This document shows, piece by piece, positions 7,574 through 13,868 of a stretch of DNA of 64,000 nt. A program made the position numbers and the translations under genes. The number at the start of each line of letters is the position of its first letter. Position 1 is the first letter of the stretch. Location: contig NZ_QOHI01000001.1 in assembly GCF_003319095.1 (NCBI RefSeq), positions 744,001 through 808,000 of the forward strand, in the 5' to 3' direction. The notes under the pieces were generated by a model, which did not search any database, was not told the DNA's origin, and worked only from the letters and a program-made list of their open reading frames with translations. Source of the DNA: Blastococcus sp. TBT05-19. Its GTDB lineage: Bacteria; Actinomycetota; Actinomycetes; Mycobacteriales; Geodermatophilaceae.

Positions 7574-8527
7574 GTGGCCGAGCTGCGATCCCGTCGTTCC
7601 AACCTCGCCGTCCCGGGCAGCAACCCCCGGTTCCTCGAGAAGGCCAAGGGCCTGCCCGCGGACCAGGTGTTCCTCGACCTCGAGGACGCGTGCGCGCCGC
7701 TGGCGAAGCCCGGCGCCCGCAAGAACATCGTCGCGGCGCTGAACGAGGGTGGCTGGGGCGAGAAGATCCGCACCGTCCGCGTCAACGACTGGACGACGGA
7801 GTGGACGTTCCAGGACGTGCTCGAGGTCGTCGGCGGGGCCGGCGCGAACCTCGACTGCATCATGCTGCCGAAGGTCCAGGACGCCGCCCAGGTCAAGGCG
7901 CTGGACATGCTGCTGACCCAGATCGAGAAGGCGAACGGCTACGAGGTCGGCCGGATCGGCATCGAGGCGCAGATCGAGACGGCGCAGGGCCTGATCAACG
8001 TCAACGACATCGCGTTCGCCAGCGACCGCATCGAGACGATCATCTTCGGCCCGGCCGACTTCATGGCCAGCATCAACATGAAGTCGCTGGTCGTGGGCGC
8101 GCTGCACCCGGACTACCCGGGCGACCCGTTCCACTACATCCTCATGCAGATCCTCATGGCCGCCCGCGCCCGCGGCGTGCAGGCGATCGACGGCCCCTTC
8201 CTGCAGGTGCGCGACGTGCCGGCGTTCGAGGAGGTCGCCAAGCGCTCGGCGATGCTCGGCTTCGACGGCAAGTGGGTGCTGCACCCGGGCCAGATCGACG
8301 CCGCCAACGAGATCTACGCGCCGTCGCAGGAGGACTACGACCACGCCGAGCTGATCCTCGACGCCTACGACTGGGCGACGTCGGAGGCCGGTGGCAAGAA
8401 GGGCTCGGCGATGCTGGGCGACGAGATGATCGACGAGGCCAGCCGCAAGATGGCCCTGGTCATCGCCGGCAAGGGCCGCGCCGCGGGCATGGAGCGGACC
8501 TCTTCCTTCACCCCGCCCGAGAGCTGA
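7574..8527 (+). CDS. HpcH/HpaI family CoA ester lyase, malyl-CoA/beta-methylmalyl-CoA lyase-like
   Basis: A 317-aa TIM-barrel lyase. It matches the ~318-residue malyl-CoA lyase type rather than short CitE: it has SNLAVPGSNPRF near the N-terminus, the metal-binding FLDLEDACAP (D35-D38), IGIEAQIETAQG, FGPADFMAS and GKWVLHPGQI near the end. The known reaction of this type is reversible cleavage of L-malyl-CoA or beta-methylmalyl-CoA to acetyl-/propionyl-CoA plus glyoxylate; citramalyl-CoA lyase is an alternative. GGAGG precedes the GTG start. A shared upstream motif links it to the acyl-CoA dehydrogenase at 10583, suggesting a common role in acyl-CoA breakdown. Confidence 0.88.
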   Translation: MAELRSRRSNLAVPGSNPRFLEKAKGLPADQVFLDLEDACAPLAKPGARKNIVAALNEGGWGEKIRTVRVNDWTTEWTFQDVLEVVGGAGANLDCIMLPKVQDAAQVKALDMLLTQIEKANGYEVGRIGIEAQIETAQGLINVNDIAFASDRIETIIFGPADFMASINMKSLVVGALHPDYPGDPFHYILMQILMAARARGVQAIDGPFLQVRDVPAFEEVAKRSAMLGFDGKWVLHPGQIDAANEIYAPSQEDYDHAELILDAYDWATSEAGGKKGSAMLGDEMIDEASRKMALVIAGKGRAAGMERTSSFTPPES

Positions 8528-8535
8528 CCCCACCC

Positions 8536-8599
8536 CAGGCATAGGAGGCTCTACCTATGGATCCGCGGCTGGATCCATAGGTAGAGCTTCCTTTGCCTG
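8536..8599. terminator. Very long hairpin (29-bp arms, 6-nt loop) between convergent genes
   Basis: Left arm 8536-8564 and right arm 8571-8599 are complementary except for one T:T mismatch and one G:U pair. The loop is GCGGCT. The inner part reads CTACCTATGGATCC and its complement. It begins 9 bp after the CoA lyase stop and ends 14 bp before the convergent reductase stop, so it can end transcription from both sides. The arms are much longer and less G+C-rich than other terminators here, so a small repeat element is also possible. Confidence 0.75.
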
Positions 8600-8612
8600 A
8601 GGGGTGCGCCGG

Positions 8613-9254
8613 CTACCGGCGCCAGAACAGGTGGTGGGTCACCCCGCTCGGGCTCGGGACGACGTCGTGGTGGAACCGGTCGTCCAGCTCCTCGGGGGCC
8701 TCCCACAGCCGCACCCCCGAGCCGAGCTCCACCGGCGCGACCGCCACGTGCAGGGTGTCGACGAGGTCGGCGTCGAGGAACTCCCGGATCGTCGTCGCGC
8801 CACCGCCGAGGCGGACGTCCTTCCCCTGCGCCGCTTCCTTCGCCTGCTCGAACACGGCAGCCGGCTCGCCGTCCACGAAGTGGAACGTCGTGTCCGAGAG
8901 CGTGAGCGACGGGCGCGGGTGGTGGGTCAGCACGAACACCGGCGTGTGGAACGGGGGCTCCTCGCCCCACCAGCCCTGCCAGGCGGGGTCGTGCGGGCCG
9001 CGGTGCGGGCTGAACTTGTTGCGGCCCATGATCTCGGCGCCGATGCCGTGCGCGAAGTCCCGGGTGAAGTAGTCGTCCAGGCCGCGGCTGCCACCCGGGT
9101 CGGTGCGGTTGGGCCAGCTCGCCGTGGCGCCGGCCCACGACATCAGCGCACCGGGGTCGGCGTGCCCGAACGGGCGCTCCAGGCTCTGGCCCTCGCCGGC
9201 GCCGAAGCCGTCGCTGGAGACGGTGAAGTTCTGAACTCTGAGCAGCTGGCTCAC
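8613..9254 (-). CDS. Dihydrofolate reductase/RibD C-terminal-like family protein
   Basis: A 213-aa protein of the RibD-C/DHFR-like family. Recognisable parts are the N-terminal VQNFTVSSDGFGAG, the GRNKF segment, FVLTHHPRP and LGGGATTIREFLDADLVDTLHVAVAPVEL near the C-terminus, which matches the NADPH-binding core of the family. The GTG start follows AAGGAG. It lies 58 bp downstream of an acyl-CoA dehydrogenase gene on the same strand. True folate reduction is unlikely; members are mostly uncharacterised NADPH reductases. Confidence 0.85.
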   Translation of the reverse strand: MSQLLRVQNFTVSSDGFGAGEGQSLERPFGHADPGALMSWAGATASWPNRTDPGGSRGLDDYFTRDFAHGIGAEIMGRNKFSPHRGPHDPAWQGWWGEEPPFHTPVFVLTHHPRPSLTLSDTTFHFVDGEPAAVFEQAKEAAQGKDVRLGGGATTIREFLDADLVDTLHVAVAPVELGSGVRLWEAPEELDDRFHHDVVPSPSGVTHHLFWRR

Positions 9255-9312
9255 GGGGTGCTCCTTCGTCGGGTCGGCAGCAGGGACCGCGCGCAGGCGC
9301 AGGACTCATCGG

Positions 9313-10467
9313 TCAGGGGAGACCGCCGCGCTCCACCAGCTGGGCGGCGATGACGGCGCGCTGGATCTCGTTGGTGCCCTCGCCGACGATCATCAGCGGC
9401 GCGTCGCGGAAGTAGCGCTCGACGTCGAACTCCGTCGAGTAGCCGTAGCCGCCGTGGATGCGCACGGCGTTCAACGCCACCTGCATGGCGGTCTCGGAGG
9501 CGAACAGCTTCGCCATGCCCGCCTCCAGGTCGCAGCGCTGCCCGGTCTCGGCGCGCTCGGCGGCGTGCAGCACCAGCAGGCGGGCGGCGGTCAGCGAGGT
9601 GGCCATGTCGGCGAGGTAGTTGCCGATCGACTGGTGCTGCCAGATCTTCTTGCCGAAGCTCTCCCGCTCCTGGGCGTAGCGCAGCGCGTCGTCGAACGCG
9701 GCCTGCCCGACACCGAGCGCCCGGGCGGCCACCTGGATCCGGCCCGTCTCCAGTCCCCGCATCATCTGCGCGAACCCCCGGCCCTCGACGCCGCCGAGCA
9801 GCGCCGACGCCGGTGCGCGGTAGCCGTCGAAGGTGAGCTCGCAGCTCTCCACGCCCTTGTAGCCGAGCTTGGGCAGGTCGCGAGAGACGGTGAGCCCCGG
9901 CCCGTGCTCGACGAGCAGGATCGACATGCCGGCATGGCGGGGCTGCGCCGCCGGATCTGTCTTGCAGAGCAGCGCGATCAGCGACGACCTGCGCGAGTTG
10001 GTGATCCAGGTCTTGGGGCCGTCGACCTGGTACCCGTCGTCGTCGCGCCGCGCGGTGGTGGTCATGGCCTGCAGGTCCGACCCGCCGCTGGGCTCGGTGA
10101 GCGCCATGGTCGCCCGCACCTCACCGGTGGCCATGCGGGGCAGCCAGCGGTCCTGCTGCTCCCTGGTCCCGAAGGCGACCAGCAGCTTCGCCACCACCGT
10201 GTGCCCGCCCATCGCGCCGGCCAGCGACATCCAGCCGCGGGCGAGCTCGGCGGTGACCAGCGCGTAGCAGGGCATCGACACCGGCGCCTCGCCCCACGGC
10301 TCGGGCACGGCCAGGCCGAAGACGCCGAGCTCCTTCATCCGCTCGATCAGCGCCTCGGGGTACGTGTCGGCGTGCTCGAGCTCGCGGACGACCGGTCGCA
10401 CGTCGCGGTCGACGAACTGGCGGACGGCGGCGACGATCGCCTGCTCCTCGGTGCTGAGCATGGTCAC
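9313..10467 (-). CDS. Acyl-CoA dehydrogenase
   Basis: A 384-aa FAD flavoenzyme with the full three-domain family layout: N-terminal helical domain, FAD/substrate motif ATMALTEPSGGSDLQAM (~residues 118-134), the ALGVGQAAFDDALRYAQERESFGKKI signature region and VRIHGGYGYSTEFDVERYFRDA near the C-terminus. The likely catalytic Glu is in IVGEGTNEIQR. It should oxidise an acyl-CoA at C2-C3 and pass electrons to ETF. Either the GTG at 10467 or the ATG at 10461 starts it; a GAGGAGAGAGG tract precedes both. It is divergent from a second acyl-CoA dehydrogenase. Confidence 0.93.
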   Translation of the reverse strand: MTMLSTEEQAIVAAVRQFVDRDVRPVVRELEHADTYPEALIERMKELGVFGLAVPEPWGEAPVSMPCYALVTAELARGWMSLAGAMGGHTVVAKLLVAFGTREQQDRWLPRMATGEVRATMALTEPSGGSDLQAMTTTARRDDDGYQVDGPKTWITNSRRSSLIALLCKTDPAAQPRHAGMSILLVEHGPGLTVSRDLPKLGYKGVESCELTFDGYRAPASALLGGVEGRGFAQMMRGLETGRIQVAARALGVGQAAFDDALRYAQERESFGKKIWQHQSIGNYLADMATSLTAARLLVLHAAERAETGQRCDLEAGMAKLFASETAMQVALNAVRIHGGYGYSTEFDVERYFRDAPLMIVGEGTNEIQRAVIAAQLVERGGLP

Positions 10468-10539
10468 TGCGGTCCTCTCTCCTCACCCGGCACGGGGGCG
10501 TGATCAGGCACACGCCGGACGGCGGGTCGTCGTCCCTCA

Positions 10540-10553
10540 TACTCGCCGGTAAC
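10540..10553 (+). promoter_or_regulatory. -10 element plus CCGGTA motif of the second acyl-CoA dehydrogenase
   Basis: TACTCGCCGGTAAC is nearly the same as the sequence upstream of the CoA lyase gene at 7574. It lies in the divergent promoter region between two acyl-CoA dehydrogenases. The 29-base leader that follows contains a Shine-Dalgarno (AAGGAG), so this message is not leaderless. Confidence 0.4.
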
Positions 10554-10582
10554 CCGGACACCGGAGTCCCGAAGGAGCGACG

Positions 10583-11782
10583 TTGACCCGCTTGGCGCAG
10601 ACCGCTGATCTGACCGACATCCAGCAGGAGATCCTGTCGACGGTCAGGAGCTTCGTCGACCGCGAGATCATCCCGCACGCGCAGGAGCTCGAGCACGGCG
10701 ACATCTACCCGCAGGAGATCGTCGACGGGCTCAAGGAGCTCGGCATCTTCGGGCTGATGATCCCCGAGGAGTACGGCGGCCTCGGTGAGTCGCTGCTGAC
10801 CTACGCGCTGGTGGTCGAGGAGATCGCCCGCGGCTGGATGAGCGTCTCCGGCGTCATCAACACGCACTTCATCGTGGCCTACCTGCTGCGCCAGCACGGC
10901 ACGCAGGAGCAGAAGGAGTACTACCTGCCGCGCATGGCCACCGGCGAGGTGCGCGGCGCCTTCTCGATGTCCGAGCCCGGTCTGGGTTCCGACGTCGCCG
11001 CGATCCGCACCAAGGCGACGAAGAACGCCGACGGCGGCTACACGATCAACGGCCAGAAGATGTGGCTGACCAACGGCGGCAGCTCCACGCTGGTCGCCGC
11101 GCTGGTGCGCACCGACGAGGGCGCGGACAAGGCCCACGAGAACCTGACGACCTTCCTCGTGGAGAAGCCGGCCGGCTTCGGCGAGGTCAAGCCCGGCATC
11201 ACCATCCCCGGGAAGATCGCGAAGATGGGCTACAAGGGCGTCGACACCACCGAGCTGGTGTTCGACGGCTACGAGGCCAAGGCCACCGACATCCTCGGCG
11301 GGGTGCCCGGCAAGGGCTTCGCGCACATGATGGACGGCGTCGAGGTCGGCCGGGTCAACGTCGCCGCCCGCGCCTGCGGCATCTCGATCCGCGCCTTCGA
11401 GCTCGCGATCGCCTACGCCCAGCAGCGGGAGACCTTCGGCAAGCCGATCGCCCAGCACCAGGCGATCGCCTTCCAGCTGGCCGAGATGGCGATCAAGGTC
11501 GAGGCCGCGCACCTGATGATGGTCAACGCCGCCCGGCTCAAGGACGCCGGCAAGCGCAGCGACGTCGAGTCGGGCATGGCCAAGACGCTGGCCAGCGAGT
11601 ACTGCGCCGAGGTGACCACGCAGTCGTTCCGCATCCACGGCGGCTACGGCTACTCCAAGGAGTACGAGATCGAGCGCCTCATGCGCGAGGCGCCGTTCCT
11701 GCTCATCGGCGAGGGCACCAGCGAGATCCAGAAGACGATCATCAGCCGCGGCCTGCTGAAGGAGTACAAGCTCAAGGGCTGA
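10583..11782 (+). CDS. Acyl-CoA dehydrogenase
   Basis: A 399-aa acyl-CoA dehydrogenase, paralogous to the divergent neighbour. Motifs: GAFSMSEPGLGSDVAAI for FAD/substrate binding, KMWLTNGGSS, AIAYAQQRETFGKPIAQHQ, and IHGGYGYSKEYEIERLMREAPFLLIGEGTSEIQK with the probable catalytic Glu. TTG start preceded by GAAGGAG. The motif shared with the malyl-CoA-lyase-like gene suggests that they act in one acyl-CoA pathway, such as branched-chain or C5 acyl-CoA oxidation. Chain-length specificity cannot be read from sequence. Confidence 0.93.
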   Translation: MTRLAQTADLTDIQQEILSTVRSFVDREIIPHAQELEHGDIYPQEIVDGLKELGIFGLMIPEEYGGLGESLLTYALVVEEIARGWMSVSGVINTHFIVAYLLRQHGTQEQKEYYLPRMATGEVRGAFSMSEPGLGSDVAAIRTKATKNADGGYTINGQKMWLTNGGSSTLVAALVRTDEGADKAHENLTTFLVEKPAGFGEVKPGITIPGKIAKMGYKGVDTTELVFDGYEAKATDILGGVPGKGFAHMMDGVEVGRVNVAARACGISIRAFELAIAYAQQRETFGKPIAQHQAIAFQLAEMAIKVEAAHLMMVNAARLKDAGKRSDVESGMAKTLASEYCAEVTTQSFRIHGGYGYSKEYEIERLMREAPFLLIGEGTSEIQKTIISRGLLKEYKLKG

Positions 11783-11792
11783 GGGCAGTGAG

Positions 11793-11833
11793 CGCGAGAG
11801 GCCCAGAACCGCACCGGTTCTGGGCCTCTCGCG
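11793..11833. terminator. Perfect 19-bp hairpin, bidirectional terminator
   Basis: CGCGAGAGGCCCAGAACCG (11793-11811) and its exact complement (11815-11833) flank a 3-base loop CAC. It lies between the stops of two convergent genes, 11 bp and 13 bp away, and would terminate both. Confidence 0.88.
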
Positions 11834-11845
11834 TTCAGCGGTTCG

Positions 11846-12529
11846 CTAGCCCGCGCTGTCGGCCGACTCCTGGAAGCGGACCTCGACGTCGTCCACCCCG
11901 AGCGACCCCGCGAGGCCGGTGAGCATCTCGCGGGTGTTGGTCTCCGCGCGCTCGCGCAGGTCGCTCTCGGCGGCCGCGGCGGCCAGGCGGTCCTCGGCGA
12001 GGGCGTACAGCTCGCTGTCGTCGACGGGGTCGTCGCCCACCGCGTCGCCGATCCGCTCGACCAGCCCGCGGTCCCGGTCGAGCACACGGCTCTCCTCGGG
12101 GTCGATCCGCACCTCGTCCAGCCGGGGTGCGGGCAGCTCGATGGTCGCGGTGGTGCCGTCCGCGGAGAGGGTGACCGCACCGGCGTCGATCGCGGCGAAG
12201 TCGACGTAGGCGTCGGCCGTGCCGGTGGCGAGGAACTCGACGCGCTCACCGCTGATCACCGACGGCACGTACCGGGTGTCCACCTCGCGGTCGACGACGA
12301 CCTGGAAGGTGCCGCTGGCCGCGTGGTACTCGTGCAGGTCCTGCAGGGAGAGCAGCAGGGGAGTGGTGCTGCGGTCGACGACGTCCTGGCCGAACGGGTT
12401 CTCCGGCAGCCAGCCGGCGACCTGGATCCCGAGCGGTACGAGGACCGCCGCGCCCACGCCGGCGACCACCAGCCGGAACGGGACCTTGCGGCGGGGCCGG
12501 GCGGGGCGGGACTGCGGCAGGGTGGGCAT
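11846..12529 (-). CDS. DUF4230 family membrane-anchored protein
   Basis: A 227-aa protein with a basic N-terminus (PARPRRKVPFR), one membrane helix at about residues 19-42 and an extracytoplasmic remainder. The body matches DUF4230: it has the LLSLQDLHEYHAASGTFQVVVD and VEFLATGTADAYVDF segments and a helical C-terminus. No catalytic residues are evident and the family function is unknown. ATG start after AGAGG. Divergent from the oxidoreductase gene. Confidence 0.8.
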   Translation of the reverse strand: MPTLPQSRPARPRRKVPFRLVVAGVGAAVLVPLGIQVAGWLPENPFGQDVVDRSTTPLLLSLQDLHEYHAASGTFQVVVDREVDTRYVPSVISGERVEFLATGTADAYVDFAAIDAGAVTLSADGTTATIELPAPRLDEVRIDPEESRVLDRDRGLVERIGDAVGDDPVDDSELYALAEDRLAAAAAESDLRERAETNTREMLTGLAGSLGVDDVEVRFQESADSAG

Positions 12530-12671
12530 GCGCGGCCTCTCGGGCTGGGGGAGGAGTGGCGGTGCTCACGTCCTCCAGCGACGGCTGCGCCCGCACCATT
12601 CCCGACACGACGCGAGTTCGGGACCCGAGGCGCCCGGGCGACGCTGCCACGGCCGGTGTAGGCAGAGGGGC

Positions 12672-13607
12672 ATGCGTGCCGCAGGAGTGACCGAGTTCGG
12701 TGGGCCGGAGGCCCTGCACATCGTCGACGTGGAACCCGAGCCGCTCGGCCCGGGACAGGTCCGCCTTCGGGTGGAGGCGGCCGCGGTCAGCCCGACCGAC
12801 ACCCACGCCCGCTCCGGCGCCTACGCCGAGCGCGACCCGGTGAAGACGCCGCCGTGGGTGCCCGGCATGGACGTCGCCGGCGTCGTCACCGAGCTGGGCG
12901 ACGGGGTCGACCACCTCGCCGTGGGCGATCTCGCGATGGGCGTCGTCGTCCCGTTCGGCCCGTACGGCGGCTACCGCGAGGACAAGGTCCTGTCCGGGAA
13001 CTCGGTCGTGCGGGCTCCCGCGGGTACCTCCGCCGTCGAGGCCTCGACCCTGCCGATGAACGGCCTGACCGCCCGGTTCTCCCTGGACCTGATGGGCCTG
13101 CGGCCGGGGCAGGTCCTCGCCGTGACCGGTGCGGCGGGCGCGTACGGCGGCTACGTGGTCCAGCTGGCCAAGGCCGACGGGCTCACGGTGATCGCCGATT
13201 CCTCCGAGGCCGACGAGGAGCTGGTGCGCGGGCTCGGCGCCGACGTCGTCGTCCGGCGCGGGGACGACGTCGCCGACCGGATCCGGCAGCACCACCCGGA
13301 CGGCGTCGACGGGCTGGCCGACGGCTCCGTCCAGGACGCGCTCGTGCTCCCGGCGGTGCGCGACGGGGGAGCGGTGGCGACCGTCCGTGGCTACCGCGGC
13401 AACGGCGAGCGGGACCTCCGCTTCTTCCCGACGATGGTGCGCAAGGTGGCGGAGGACCGGGCGGCGCTGGACCGGCTGCGCCAGCAGGTGGAGGAGGGCG
13501 TGCTGACCCTCCGGGTGGCGCGCACGTTCCCCGTCGAGCAGGCCGCCGAGGCGCACAGGCTGCTCGAGGCCGGCGGTGTGCGCGGGCGGCTGGTGCTGAC
13601 CTTCTGA
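12672..13607 (+). CDS. NADP-dependent quinone oxidoreductase-like MDR family protein
   Basis: A 311-aa zinc-independent medium-chain reductase. It has the N-terminal GroES-like domain (MRAAGVTEFGGPEALHIVDV, then GMDVAGVVTELGDGVD) and a Rossmann domain with VTGAAGAYGGYVVQLAKADG (~155-174). The C-terminal VEQAAEAHRLLEAGGVRGRLVLTF is typical. Zinc ligands are missing, as in quinone reductases. The ATG follows GAGGGG, and a TAGGCA 8 bases upstream makes a leaderless start also possible. Substrate unknown. Confidence 0.88.
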   Translation: MRAAGVTEFGGPEALHIVDVEPEPLGPGQVRLRVEAAAVSPTDTHARSGAYAERDPVKTPPWVPGMDVAGVVTELGDGVDHLAVGDLAMGVVVPFGPYGGYREDKVLSGNSVVRAPAGTSAVEASTLPMNGLTARFSLDLMGLRPGQVLAVTGAAGAYGGYVVQLAKADGLTVIADSSEADEELVRGLGADVVVRRGDDVADRIRQHHPDGVDGLADGSVQDALVLPAVRDGGAVATVRGYRGNGERDLRFFPTMVRKVAEDRAALDRLRQQVEEGVLTLRVARTFPVEQAAEAHRLLEAGGVRGRLVLTF

Positions 13608-13724
13608 CCCACCGCGCGCCCACGGGCGACCCGTGCGAGAGTCGTCCGCAGGCGTGCAGCGCGGGAGGGCTGACCCGCGCGCAGCCCCGGGCCCGGATCG
13701 CCCGCGGACCCGGGATGGACCGAT

Positions 13725-13745
13725 ACGGACTGGTCCGTCTAGTGT
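13725..13745 (+). promoter_or_regulatory. Operator-like inverted repeat overlapping the promoter of the secretion operon
   Basis: ACGGAC-TG-GTCCGT (13725-13738) is a perfect inverted repeat placed directly before the -10 hexamer TAGTGT (13740-13745). A site in this position usually binds a repressor, and the 6-2-6 form fits TetR-like regulators. The predicted transcript would start near 13752 and carry a ~115-base leader before the coiled-coil protein gene. Confidence 0.5.
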
Positions 13746-13868
13746 CTCGGCGAACACCCGCCCTCGTTGCCCCCGGTAACGACCCGGACCGTCGTCCGGA
13801 GGCGCCGGTGCCCTGTCGGGGCCCGGTTCGAGCGCGCGGTTGACGGACTGAGCGCGGGGAGAACGTTC

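Noticed and set aside
11650-12249. Minus-strand frame overlapping the end of the acyl-CoA dehydrogenase and the DUF4230 gene
   Set aside because: Low-complexity Ser/Pro/Thr/Arg composition; it crosses the strong terminator at 11793-11833.
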